Origin: Stichopus chloronotus
Taxonomy: Eukaryota; Echinodermata; Holothuroidea; Aspidochirotida; Stichopodidae
NCBI GenBank assembly: GCA_021234535.1
Contig: CM037837.1
Coordinates: forward strand, 5,558,218 to 5,622,217
Reading direction: 5' to 3'
DNA: 64,000 bases
Shown: positions 25,649-40,600 of the stretch, piece after piece
Position numbering within the stretch: the stretch's first letter is position 1
Layout of the letters: each line of letters opens with the position of its first letter
Program-made: the position numbers and the translations under genes
The notes under the pieces: model-generated
The model's database searches: none
Told to the model about the DNA's origin: nothing
What the model saw: only the letters and a program-made list of their open reading frames with translations

Positions 25649-28600
25649 TCACTTGAAACGGGGACCTGCTGTGGAAAACAGCAACTGCTGCTTTTTCCTT
25701 CCTTTTTTACCTTTACGTCCACTGCTTGATCCCGATGAGACATCACCTAAAAATATTAAAGAGAAGGGGAATGATGAAATATTAAAGAGAAGGGGTATGA
25801 TGAAAATGGACAATCTGTGATAAGTAAACTAAGAAAGATCGATGGTGACAGTATTCACACCAACCAGCCTACTTTGTACTTACATGTTCTGCATGTGTCT
25901 TACAAAAATTATGTAGCTGGTGCCTTTTGTAATAAACACAAATTAAAAAACAAAGTCCCTACATTGGTCTCCTCCCCCCTTCTAGTAAATACCATGTAAA
26001 CATTCCAGCTCTTCTTATTACCCCTACCTGTTCTCCCAATGCCATTTCAGTCCTCAAAGCAGCACAATACCTTTGCTGAATATGATAACAGAACTCTTTT
26101 AGCAAGTAAACTAGACGTGGACACTAAAACAGGTTTTGACAGCAATTCAGTGAGCGATTGATTGATTTTTTTTTAATTCATGCCCAAGGTACGGAGCTCT
26201 GACAAAAAAGAACCGCAAACAGAGGAAATGCCACTGGAATTGTGTCATGTTCATGAATGCAAATTTGTGATGGTCTTTGGGAAAACCATCGAAGAAATTG
26301 CCTGGACACAAAACTAATGTCACAGCTACATTGCCAAATATACAACAGTCTTGAATCTTGTGAAGCTCAAAAAATTGGAGGCATGCAGCTACTCAACCAC
26401 TGGTGCCACATATGATCATCTTGACAGCACAAATTGCAAATCCAAACCGGAGGTTTTACCTTTGCTTGCCGGCGGTGAACTGAGGGTGACCCTGTCGAGG
26501 GCGTCCTGTATGGCGTCACTGAAGGCATCCTGGTACTGAGGGACGGGGACGTAGTCCTCGTTGTCACTTTCCTCGCTGCCGGCTCCATCTTTGGACTTTC
26601 CTGGCTGAGTCTGAGCAGTGGGCTGAGATACGAGCACTTTCTTCGGAGGGCTCGGCCTGGCCTGACCTTCACGTAACATCTAGGATAATGACGACGATAA
26701 TCATTGCCAATCAGTTTTCAGATTACAATCTTTGATGTGTATTGCTATTAACTGTTTAAAGTACATGTGAAATGAAAAAACACATTTTGCAGTATTGACT
26801 GAATTGATCATTGAAAATATCCACAATTTTCATCAAACCTTAATCATCTTACAAACAAAGTTGTGTTTTAAAAATGCATCATGAATAAACATAAGCCAAC
26901 TAGGCACATTCGTGATGTCAAGGGAAAGACTCGCATGATATGCCTGATGTTACACGTTGCTTACTTAACGTTTATTTCCAGGACAATTGAGTAGTTTATA
27001 TGCCACAAGGGTTTTATTTTAGAGGCAAGTGTTGTCTTCTTTTCAAGGTTGTCTGATTTAAATCAAAATGACTAAAATCACGATTTAATCCATTTATTTG
27101 ATTTAAATCACTGATTTATATCGTGATTTTTATAAAAAAAAAAAATCAACAACCCTGCTTTTAAAATATTGATATCACCTAACAATGTGAAGCACAGTAA
27201 TTAAGAGACAATAGGCCTTTCAAAAGAAATATTAACATTCTGCAACACTCCACATCATAGCTTTTTGTATTTTCATCAAACTTATCTCAACCAGAATGCA
27301 CAAATGCATTGTGGTTTCGATGAATTTATTATGAGGGATTTTTTTACAGATTCTTACATATTGCCTAAGGCAAGGAAGTGTAATATACTTGGTTATTGCA
27401 AGATAACAGTAATGTATCATATTGCCGATTGAGATGAACAATGACATTTGCTGACCTAAGTTGATGACTGATATCGTAGGCATACATCTGAACATGCATA
27501 ACTGCACGCTACAGAGGTATATACAAGAGCTTCACTGCATACCAAATATCAAATCTGTGCAAGATTCCCTTCTTGAGACATCATGTTTATAAGGTTGTCT
27601 TGACATGACCTTTGACCTCCATCAAAAACAAAGGGCTATTTCAACTCGATATGATACATCTGCATATAGAAAATGAGATCTGTACAAGATACGATCACAT
27701 GCTAAAAATGTGATCTGTACAAGATACGATCACATGCTAAAAATGTGATCTGTACAAGATACGATCACATGCTAAAAATGTGATCTGTACAAGATACGAT
27801 CACATGCTAAAAATGTGATCTGTACAAGATACGATCACATGCTAAAAATGTGATCTGTACAAGATACGATCACATGCTAGAAATGTAATCTGTACAAACT
27901 TCCCTTATTGAGTTGTTTACAAGGTTTTCACTATTTGACCAGTGCTGACCTCACCCACACACTAAACATGAGATATGGAAAGCTTCCCATCTTGAAACAT
28001 GGTGCTTGCATGGTTTTCACTATTCGACCCTGCTGACCTACGTAGGACCTTTGACCTCCACCAAATACAATAAGCTTCTTGTATTTAGTACGGCTCACCA
28101 ATACACAGAATATAAGATCTGTACATATTTCCCATCTCGAGATTTTGTGTTTACAAGGTTTAAACTATTTGACTCAAATGACATTTGACCTCCACCAAAA
28201 ACAAAAGGCTTCTTGTCCTAAGAAAGACTCACCCACACACCAAATATGACATCTGTACAAGTTTTCCTTCACAATGTTTTCATTATTTGACCCCTGTTGA
28301 CCTTACATGACTTTTGACCTCCAACAAAAAAACAATAGGCTTCTTGAACTCAATATGGTACACCCATATACCACTGTACCAGCTTCCCTTCTTGATATAA
28401 CATGTTTACAAGCTAGACATCACAAACATACACACATGATTACAACAGTAACAATTTCATAGAAACCAAAAATGGTAGTAAACTGATATAAACACAATTC
28501 AAATTGACTGTCATTCAGAGTTTCTCTCTGCAACTTTTGAGTGAAGCTAGCTCACTAGACATCAGAAATTTGAATCCTTAGCCAATGCTTATTCATGATG

Positions 28601-31600
28601 GAGGTGTAAGACAGAAATTTGTCTGTAAAATTGCAAATACCTGATGGAACTTGTGGCTATTTTCAATATGTTTAATGACTCACACAGCAAATATTCCAAA
28701 CTGTCATGTTCATGTCACACAACCTTTAAGGAAAATTAAGTTATCATGTGCAATGTTGGTTAGTTTCCTTACCTGTGCAAAGGAGGGTACTGCTGGTGCC
28801 CGAGGGGTAACGTCCACGGTTTGGTGCAAGTGAGGCTGCATGGTGGTGGTATCTACTGACAAAAGTGTGAAAGGTAGATTGTAAGGTTACAACTGCACCT
28901 GGGACATGAAATTCTTTTATTGCAAGGAAGCATGTTATTCTAAAGTCAACTGATTTATTTCCCAAACCTATGATCATTACCGTCTTCTTCCCACCCCTTT
29001 AACTGTTTGCTTTGTCTATAAAAGCAAAGCCAACTCTGCGCGAAAAGACACTGGAAGCTGATAATATCATGCCTGGAATCATGGCCACCAGCAGACATTG
29101 CAGACATGACCATGTTTTGACAAACCTTGGCAATGTACTGTTATACAATTTCACATTTATACCTGTCAATGACCTCATCACTCTGAATGCATTACTGGTT
29201 GTATTGAGAGGAGACATGGACAAATTCATCGGAAATCAGTCAGACCATAAGACGCGTATCTGCTACAGATATTAATCTCAAATTATGGGTCTGAAAATAC
29301 AAACAGTAATGCTGAAAATGCCAAAACAACACATGATCATCAGTACATTAACACAAAAAGGCAATGAACCCAAGGCAGCCTTACTGTGAAGGAAAAGTCT
29401 AATTTTAATTCTTGAAGCTCGCTTTTCATCATATAAAATTGAATCCAAGGAAAAAGACATCCCTTTGTACTAACTTTTCAAAAACCATTTTGTATACATT
29501 CTTACTCTGGCAATATTACGTCACTAGGTACCATTTATCACTGCTTGCTTGTATATGGAATCAAGCAGCTCACCTGGAGCACTGGGAAATATCAAATCTT
29601 CTTCCACGCTGGCAGACAGGGGTGTAGCAGGGCCAGGAGAGGCAGTGCTGGAACCAGAGGACAATGTCAGCTGATCGTCCGAAACGGAGGACGGTCCGAC
29701 GGATGGGAAGTGGCGGTTACTCTTCAAGGAATAACGAGCTCTGGGATCTGTAAAATGACAAAAATAGTTTAAACTGTGGACAGGTGATTATGTAACACTT
29801 GCACCACCACTGTTCTTTACTTTGAATATTACGACCAAATGAGAAACCAGGCAGCCACAAGATCTCATGAACAAAATATGGGGCACACAATACAAACCAA
29901 AATTAGCACCTTTCCTCACATAAACATTGTACAACACATGTGAGCTAATTTATTTTGCCTTTCTTCCAAACCGTCGTTTTTATATTAGTTCCTATACTTT
30001 CTTAATTCTAACAGTTCTGTGAAGAGAAGACCACAAGAGATAACTACCCTGATGATCGTAGGCATTATCTTTACTTTCAAAGTGAAGTTCATTCCCCGAT
30101 GTATAAATCACCAAAGGGAATTGATGATTGGTCTGTTATCAATCTTCCTGACAGAGAGGGGAGGGGAAAAAATAGCTAACCAACGTTAGTCTGGACATGC
30201 AACTCAGAGGTTTTCCAGATTCGGAAAAAGTCGTGCTAGACTAGCCGCAAGAAGCCATTGTGACCATGGATCAAACCACAGACTGAATTGGACAACAAAC
30301 TGGCTTAGCAGGACGCTTTAACAGGACACTTTAAAAGGAAGCTTAAACAGCGAGCATTGTTCCTTGCTGGTTATTGCATGACACTTCCAAGCTGAGTGAC
30401 TCATAGAAGGAACAACTCTCAGTGTGTGTTTTTTATAAATGTGATAGTGTGTGTTATTAATAAATGTGATAAATATGGCAGCAGGGCTTTAAAGTGGTAA
30501 ACAGATTTTTGAGGAACCCTGAACTACATCTTGTTATCTTGGTCTTGTTGGACTTAAGGTCTCCACAGACCTTCCACACCTGAAACCATCCTATTTAAAG
30601 AAAATTCAGATACAAACCTTGCTTACAATTAATTTGAATGCAGAGCGAAATGACACATGTAAGCAGTCCCATACAGTGCCAGAGATGGGTTTATTTTTGT
30701 CATTTTTCCATCTTTCAAGGATTTTTCTAAGTTTCCTTGCAAATCATGAAATCTGTCATACATTGTCATATTAAATATAATATTCTGCTGACTGACACAT
30801 TACAAATGAAGGAAACCTTGAATTAGTGGTGAAACTTTACCGAGTCCCATACTACACAGGAAAGAACAATGTGTTAATCCACACTTTGGGTAAGAACAGA
30901 GGCTTTAAAGCTGGAATATCAGTTGAAAATTTATCAGTGAAAGTCAAAGTTAGCAGTTTATGTCATAGCCACTACAGAAAACATTGCTTGAGTCCCATTT
31001 TGGCATACATGAATATTCATTTCCATTCCCATAGGTCTGTTTGATTTCAAGTAACAGTGATTGACTGCGATGCTTTCTTGAAGAGTCTGAATTTTGTAGG
31101 CCAGGAAATCTCGAGGGCAATTTTCATATTCAAATATTTGTAAGATGAATGTGTAAGACTCTTTCAGATTTTGTGACAGTTGATATTTTCCCATGCTTTC
31201 TCTTCCCTGAAACAATGACAAAGAACAAAGATGACTTAAACAGAACTGGAAGTTTAAGTCAGTGGCAAACACTTGACCAGTGATGCCCATGTTTGTACTT
31301 GTAGCATATTTTGGGCCAAAGAGAAGGCTCTTTACACCCCTAAATCCATCCACGGCACTGAAATGGCTTGACCAATTCTAAACCCGATGACTTTGTTTGA
31401 CTTGAGATGATGGACTAAAGTATAATAGCAATGACAGAATGTGGGGTGCAAAAGGTGAACTGAAGTCTCAAACTTCCCCAGAGGAAGGGGAGTTGGGTGG
31501 ATGGGTGCTACCACTCACAGTTGCCATAAATCTTGCCTGCTTCTGCCTGGAGTCTTCGCTCTCTACGTTTCTCCTCCTTCAACTTCCGATCTCTCGCCTT

Positions 31601-34600
31601 CTTTCTCTTCAGGAAATCATCTGAAAACAACCACAAAATTACCCCATGAATTTTTCACAAAATGCATGTTACCCTTCAGCTGATCTGTTATTTTCACTAA
31701 CCCATGAGAGTCTTTATCGCCTCAGGATGTTTTGCTGCTGATCATTAAATGATGATCGTAAGCTTCAGCCGATATTCAAATAGAAAAATAAAAAGTGGCA
31801 CATTCATCCTTTCGAACAGTAAGGACTACACTTAGATGACATGAGATTCAAACTGTGATGGGAGTGTCTCAGAATGAGGTTTATCCCTTCGCTTGGATTT
31901 TGTTCATCTTTTAAGTCCAAAATGCCCTCAGAGAGTGCAAAGTGGGAGCATTTTAAGGCTAGGAAACTACTTAAAACTGGAAACTCCTTGAGGGCTAGAA
32001 CTACCTCAGAGGGCTTTCAATCAAAGACACCAAATCTGTAACATGATATCATACATTTTGACAAGTCTGTCGACTTGCACACCCCCAAACCTTTCCTAAT
32101 GTCTATGACCATAATTTAACCTTGTCAGGTATATCAGGTATGACACACATAATTCACGACACAAAAGTGAAACCATGGATTTGGTGATCAACAAAATAGT
32201 CTGTGACAATGCGGACTGAATCTCGAGGAAGTGGTGGAGAAGGAAATAAAAACATTACCAACACTTTAATCCATGTCAGATAATGATAACAGAGTTATGT
32301 CAGGGAAAATTGAAAAAAAAAGAGATATGTTTCAGAGCTGGTGAAAGTATATCAGATATGATTCATTTCCAACATGGAAATGCACAACAGCGATTGTAAA
32401 ATGGTTGTAAGACATTCCTCATACAAAAGTATCAGGAACCATGAAGGAAAAGCTGCAATCATCAGGCATTAACTTCTGAACTGGCTAAGAACTTGCTCAA
32501 CTGTCTGTCTATCTGTCTGTATATCTGATTGTTTTTTGTTTGAGTGTTTACTCATTCATTCACAGTTTCATTTGTCTTGTTCATTCCTTGATTATTCCTG
32601 TGTTTGATAACTTCACACCGATGACGTTTGCCTGTTTGCACTTGATTCTGAGACATACACCGTGGTTTAAGTCTATCTTGTGATATCTCAAAGTCCAATT
32701 TTAGCGTTACAACAATGACCTTGGGTGTAGAGACTGACAGTTCACGTGTCACTGTTAAAAGATTGTTTGTATCATAAAATAAAAAATCAATAAAAAAAAG
32801 CATTCAGCATTAACTGTATCTTTCATTCATCTCTTCCATTTGATACCAAGTTGAAAACAACATTCTATGCCATGTTTCTTTCAGGAATAATTTTGCTTAT
32901 AGTATTAATTAATAGAAAGAATATTAATTTAGTTTTTTTTTTGGTAAAAAAGTAGCAGGACTGGGTCCTGTGGTAAACATACAGGACTTCTGTGCGAATA
33001 ACAACAACAAATTTCTTATGCAAAAGCAGTTCTTTTGAAAATTTGGCAATTTTGGGACAAACCACGGTATGGTACATTTTTAGCTGTTAGAAGTACAGCC
33101 AGTCATTTGGTGCACTTTTGTAAAGGCAGGACTAACATAACGTCTGGCTGTAAGGTGCATGTTCATTCAACCACTGGAAATATAACAGTTCCTATAGAAA
33201 TCACTCTCCTATGACATCAGGTTTTCTGGATGAATTTCTGCAGTAGTAGAGAGCTTCAGATATGTTCTGGTAATTTATGTCGATAAAACCAAAAAATTTT
33301 GTCATTTTTTTAGTCTCACTGCTCATACCTTGAAACAGTAAAAGGGTCTCCTCAGACAAAACAGGTGGCTTCAGATCCAGCTCACAGACGCTAAAGTTGC
33401 TGGTCAGTGGCAGGTGAACCATGTACCGCAGACGGTGCCGTATGTCCTGCGAGGGTCAGAAGGTAAATCAAAATGAGAGGCAACTCAGAGTAAACTTGAA
33501 AAGGTAACATAAATCACAGAGTCTTTTGTAAGGGATGGTTACGCACGGATGACATATTCCATGACAAACACATGACTGACATGCAATTAAGTACAGGATT
33601 TGCTCTGCAGATGCCACCAACAAAATAAAACCTGCCCCTCTGCTATCCTCATGTAGGTCCTTCGTCAAGCCATCACAGGTGTCCCTTGTATTTTGGCATA
33701 ATTTTCCAACAGAAATGTTTTAACTGAGCCAATTGCCAGGTTGATAACCCCTACAGCTTTGCCGGCTGTATGAACAACCTTAGATTGGACTGGTTTTGAC
33801 GATCAGACTGTTTGATTGCATATTGGATTTAAATAAAATTGCACAATCAAAATGACATATTTAAAATGAAATATTCAAAATAACACGTTCAAAATGCAAT
33901 ATACAAGGGTTGATATGCTATTCGACTGGTCTGATGGCTTGGAGCAATTGGCACAATCCCCATCCCCCCCCCCCCCCCCCCCCCCGCATTTCTTGCAAGG
34001 TTGAAATGGGATGAAATTACAAATTCAGATTAAAGACATCAAACAACTGCATACACGAGGATACAATATTCTACTTAGTTTCATTGCAATCGACAGCTTT
34101 ACTGCTGAAAATATCAAAGACTGACCTCAGTCATGGACATGTAATCCATCTCAACTATCTTGGCAGTGATGGTGAGAGGACATTTGTCCAGGCTTCCGTA
34201 CTGCTGTACCAGGCAACGAACGTTCAGAGGATGGATGAAGATTGGTTGGCCGTCATCACCTGCGCGTGGCATGAAGGGGTGCATGGTGGTTACATATCAG
34301 AAAACACATGCAGACTAGAAGATGTATTTGAGTAACGACACCTCCTCGGCTGCTTGCCTCATATGGATACAGTTGACAATCCTTCACTGAGACTTTGATT
34401 CAGAGAATACAGACGAACTGAGACACATTGTGTGTCCTCCTTTAGTGAATAACATTTTAAGTCATTTAAAGCCACAAAATTAACAGCCTCTTGACACTGT
34501 TGACACAGGCAATAATTACAGCAAATCCAAAGAGAGCATACTTGGCCAAAAAAGATAACACATATTTTAGACATTTTTTAGGAGGGGGGGAAGCATTTGA

Positions 34601-37600
34601 TATTTCATATAAAAAAAACAAAACATGTCCATTTACAATAAGGATGGACTTTCCTGCATGACACAAATTGGTCACCAAAATTAGCAATTTTTATGTTAAA
34701 TCTCTGATGGTACCAACAGTCAATGCTGCATGTAGTAGTTTTCACCATGCCAGTGGGAAGGAACAAACAGAATGTTCGATTTATAATGCTTGCACAAAAC
34801 AATTAGAGTGCAGAAACAAAAATGGATAATAGTTAAGTGTGAATGGTGAGGAGCAAATACACTTCCAAGAAATGCCATTTTTGGCATGAATGAAGTTTTC
34901 GGCGCAGGGATCATCAACCCTACAACCCAAGATATAAACCCCAAAGTAGCCAAATTGTCGTCTTCACATAAAACACAAAATTAATGAAAGAATGCATCAC
35001 ACATGACCATGTCTACTCATTGTTCTAATCAAATTCCAACCAGCTGAGGACCATTCCCACCAGGGGTTGCAGTTCATACAAAAGGAAAAGGCATGTGAAT
35101 GACCTGCATTTCAATCAAATATACAAAGATTGGGGAAGTTACTACAAATCAGAGCAAATTGTAGGCCTTAAATTTTCTCACAGTTGTCCTCATGGAACAC
35201 TTGAGACTGGCTTGAGTGATCATGCTTGTAAATAAAGCAGATAAATTTCCAGCTATGTGATACCTAATCAAACATGAAAGGGAATTTCAGTTGATTACTA
35301 AAGATGAGCATAGGGACTCACTTTGATAGAAGTAATATGTGTGGGTTTTCTGCGACTGCCAACTTTTCTGCGCCACAGCAGCAGGAGGCGAAAGTCCATC
35401 AAATTCACCATCTGTGGATTCAGAGGTGGTCGGTCGTCTGACATTGGACACTTCGCCAGCTGATGCAACAACCAGGTCACCGGATGATTTTGAACACCTG
35501 GAGTCAGATGGTTCTACCGTACCAGTCTCCTGGAAAACTGGGTTATCCTCATCTGCCAAAATTATATAAAACACACACATGAGGGTTCCTGTACTTTCTA
35601 AGGGATCATATTTCCGTGACTTTCCCCGGAAACAAATACAGGATCTCCATCATCTTCCCCCCTGACATTTGGCAAAATTTTGCGGCGAAAGTCAAAGCAA
35701 TATGATGAAATCTTTGATATAACAAGTGAAAATGCATTTTCATACTCCAAGCGAGACAGAAACAATGTCGTTTTGTGAAAATTTACATGACTTTTTCAGG
35801 ATTTCACACAATTTCCCTGAATTTCAAAACTTTCAAGGATTTGATATACTTTTCCAAAATTTTCATGATTTTCCAGATTTCCTATGACCACAGGAACTCT
35901 GAAACATAAAACTGATTCTATCTGTCCGTTGGTAGTGCCATCTGCGGTTACATCCTCTCACAGTCAATATGTGCCAGTCACAAAGGAGAGTTACATGAGG
36001 GTGGCAAGGGTAGATCTATTGGGTAGAGTAACCTGGATACAATAACAAGTTCATTTACACTTATTTTTGGTTATTTTTCACAATGCCTTCTTAGCAGCAA
36101 TTATTACAGAGGGATGACGAATTTCACTGTCACAATTCACCCTGTCACAGTTCACTCTGTTACAGTTCACTTTGTCACAATCTCAGTACACTGTCAGTTT
36201 ATTGTATTCTTCTGATTTCCCATCCTCAAGAAACAAGTCATTCTGATTATTTTACACTCCTGACAATAATCTACCAAGGTCACAAACATACCAGTACTTG
36301 CTGTTTTCTCTAACGTTTCATTCATCAACATATCAATATCCGTACCAAAGCGGTCTTTTTAAGAAACCTGAACCAAACCGCTGAATGTTCTCCTACATTT
36401 AACACACATTAAGTCACCAGACCGGCATGAGTTTTGTTTTGAGAGGTGGCTACGATGATGCCAGAAGCAATGCAAAAGATTATCAAAAAACTGTCTGACC
36501 TCCATCAGCTGATGCTGAGTTGTCTACTACTACCGCATCATCCCCGGGCACTTCCTCTTCTTCATCTGAAAACGCCGATGCATATACCACGTAATCCTGA
36601 CAAGAATGAAGAAGTCACAAATTGACAAACAATATGCACAGAGAGGATCATTAGTAACCACTACCTAGAGAGAATATGAAATAATCCACAACAACAGTAA
36701 GGACAATTAAAGAGGTTACAATTTTCTCATAAAATTCAACTTCATCCACAACAGAGCCTGAGTACTGTACATGAAACAAGATGCAGGGGATGTCCATGCG
36801 ATAAAAGCAGACTAGTACTTCAGGTGAAACTACTGATACACTGCCCATGGTTCCTGACCCTCAAAGTCATATGTTAACCCCCCCCCCCTTCCCTTCCAGC
36901 CAACTGAATCTGTCTACAGCCTGCTCCTCTGTCCATAGTCTACTTTAAAAAACCATGGACTACTGTATCAGAGTTTCCTACTTTGTGGATAAGTACATTA
37001 ACCAACCTCATCATTTGATGCTGTGCTGACCTTGACATCTTCCTCTTCATCGCTGGCAGAGCTTGCAGACTTTGAAGCTTCAGCTGGGGGGTCTGATGAC
37101 AGAAAGGAAAATCCTTCAAATGAACTCCAGCAATTTCTACCATGTCAAGGATCAATCTACAAATACACGCATGCCAAGTACTCTGGTAATGTAAAGAGCA
37201 GCCCTTGGCCACAATGAAGTCCTTTTTTACCTTCTCCAACTCAAATATCACTTCACAGTCATGTAAAACGAGACTTGGTCACTTGCCAACAATTACTCAA
37301 GTAGTAAATTTCCTGAGCAACAGTCTAGATTAAAATCCAGATTAACAAACCCAGCACAGAGAAGACCACATCATAGGACCCTAACATGCAAATTAACACT
37401 TTACATTTTCTCACCACCAAAGTAATCTTTCAAAAGGTCATGGATACTCCTAAGTATCTGGACCACTGTTCTTCTTCACTTCAACAGGAAATATTGCATT
37501 TTAAATGCACCAGCATGGCATAACAAGAAAATAGCTTCAATCATAAATAAAGCATTCAGTCTAACAAAGAATGATCAGCAATAGCAACATCTCCACAAAA

Positions 37601-40600
37601 CATTCATAAGATGAGTTACCCGAAGATGCATCACTTGAATTTTTGACAGTTTTGGGTCAATTTATCATTCTTGAGCAACAAATAAATGGATTTTCATTTT
37701 TGAGAATGTTATTACTTGAAAAGAAGGCCACCATCCTGCCTTATTTTGAATAACCTATCATTCTGTGTCCATAAATATTGGTTTCAAGAATATGACTTTT
37801 TCAACTCAATTCCTTCACACAAATTGTTTTTCAGTCAATTTCCCCAACAAAAGGAAGAACTCTTCTAAGTTAATATTTGCAACTGAGGAATGCAAGTAGC
37901 TGACCTTTGACCTCTGGAATCATAGATGGAATTCCTCCTGTCAAGGATTCCTCTCTCTCCTGTGAAGTGAGCAAGGAAGAGAAAAAAAATACAACAGTGA
38001 AGCTTACAGAAATAGTAATGCCACAAACTGTTAAATCATCGGACTATCAATTGTAGCTTAAACAGTGACCATGACTGAAGCCATTTCGAATGGAACCTGA
38101 GTATACATAAACAAGACATTGATGGAATTTTCTAACATTTTTCCTTTGAGATCGTTTATTTTCACATTGCAGTCTTCAACAACACCACAAGGTGGCTGAT
38201 GGGCTTCATGAGGCTGTCCTCATAAAGACTCTGTCCTCATGAAGACTCTAATAATGGAACAGGAATCTGGGTACTATTGGGGGAAATGAATAGATCCTTT
38301 CCCCAAAAAGTGGCTGACTACATGAATGCCAATTTTTGTCACTTGAAACACTGACAAAAGACCTTGAGCTTCAGTAGTATTTCTAACTTTCCCTTCCCGT
38401 TACTTTTCAGTGAGCCCTTTGGCAATCTCGATTCATACAAGGACTTACGGAATGCATGGAAGCTAAACAAACTGCGCTCGTCATAAACAGCATGAAAACA
38501 CCACATTTTTTAACAGATTATGACAAAAACAGGTGGTTTTCATGCTGCTCAAGACACAGAACAACAGGTACCAAACCCTCTGTACATTTGCAGATGGTCC
38601 TAAAAAAAAAAAACAAAGATCTTAATAAGCTCAGTTTTTGGCACATGTTGTAGTTATGACAGTGTGTTTGTTCATCTTCCAATTTCGAGGATGTGCACAT
38701 GAGCAGTTGAAATTGCACAAGGCTTACTGGGACCATTTTATTCCATCAGGAGAATCAAGATCAGACCAAACTCTGTCAGAAGAATCAGACGACAGATGCT
38801 TACCTTCAGAGAATCAAGAGCCGACTGAATGAAAGTACCCTCTAGCTCCTGTAAACATAAGATAGTGACAAAAATCCATTTCATGTTAGAACACAAAATA
38901 ACAAAGGTTTTGATTTGTTTATGAAGGTAAATTATCATTTGGATATTTTCTCAGTTCAATGACGTGGTTCCTACTAATGGTAACATAGGACTCTAATGGG
39001 TTGTCAAGTTCAGAGTTCACAGGTGCAAACTGGAATATGAATGTACACATAGGTGAGTTAAACTGTGAATGCTTTTACTATTTAAAGGGAAATATTGTGT
39101 TAGTTTTAAAGGGCAAAGTCATTGTTCTAAAAACAAATATTTATGAAAATGCAAAATAATAGATTATTCAACATAAAGCAGAACAGTAGCCTTCATTTCA
39201 AGAAATCAGTTTCTCATACATAGAAATAAAGTAGTCTGTTGCTCAATAAAAATTTGTTCGACCCAAACTTTCCCAAATTCAAACAACCTTCCACAACTCA
39301 TCACGTTTGCAACGTTTTGGAGAGATGAAGCTATTGCTGATATTAATTGGTGAGACTGGATAGTTTAAGAATGATGAAAGCTATTTTTTTTTGTACATAT
39401 ATATCATGTTGATGCACTGTAAATGCAACTGTTTTCCCTTAAAAAAAAAAGAGGAAGTTGAAACAACCAGGAATTTTACAAGATCCCACTAGATTGCATT
39501 TCCCCTGACACCTACCCTACTCCAGATAAATAACTATTAAAAGCACGTCTGCAATTCTTCTTCAATATGATGTCTTTCTATAAAGAAACATCAATAAAGC
39601 TACTGACATGCAAATTTATTTACACTTACTTGGTGAATCAGCCGAGCTGTTCACAACAATTGCGAATTTTTTCTTCAATTGCGACATATCACTTGGAACC
39701 CCTTTTGGCACCAGAATGCTATGACAAGTACTAAATGACATAATTGTTATGCATGTCACATCATTTTGTAGTGTGCTACTTCCACGGAGGCTTTACATTG
39801 CAACTACCGAGGGACACAGATAGCAACATAATTTCTTTGGTGGCAGGACAGTTTGTCATGAGGCTCTCAAGTCTATGGTGCCACCACTTTGAGCTGAAAC
39901 TGGAGAAGCACATAACGTGCAGAGCACTGGTGCTCTAGGAGCGGTGAGAGGTTGTTATTTTAAGGAACTAGATCAGTTCATCCATTGTTCTAGTGACATA
40001 CTCAGTATCTTTTTCTACTTACATCATCATTCTCTCGCATCTGTTTCTCCAAAGATGCTCTCTCTGAACTTAAAATCTGGAAAGAACAAAACAAAACGGA
40101 ATTCGATGTGCAGTGACGAGACTACCGAATACAAGCAGCCAAATGTCCTATGTGCGAAAAGGAATAATCACTTGTAAGCTTTCACAAGTAGTTAAAGTAA
40201 TACAAAGCAGTACTGTTGTATTTATAAAATAATACTGCCCACCGTTGATGGTCAGAGTTATGGCAAATTGTATCAAGTGTCTTCATTCTTCAAGCTCATA
40301 GTTTTAACTGATGATCATTATTACTCATCTTATCGATTTTTGATGCATGGTCTGACTAGTATAGGAAGATAATCAGAACTGCAAAATCATGGGGACATCG
40401 TAAGGATCTGGATGTATTTAATACCTACCTAAAAGGTAGGTGTGCATGCTGGAAAATATCTTATCAATTTTTGTTTCAACTTTTTGTTTGATTGAAAGAC
40501 TATAAGAAAAAGGGGGGATGAGCTAAGTTCAATGTATACCGCAAAGGTAGTCTACAATGTCATGGGTGCTGTGAAAATGTTCCTATACTTGATGCTGCAA

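Noticed and set aside
27669..27900. CRISPR-like array of regular repeats
   Set aside because: It is a head-to-tail tandem repeat with no unique spacers, in an animal intron.
30958..31353. 131-codon open frame on the - strand in RNF10 intron 16
   Set aside because: RNF10 exons 16 and 17 join in phase without it, and no homology is visible.
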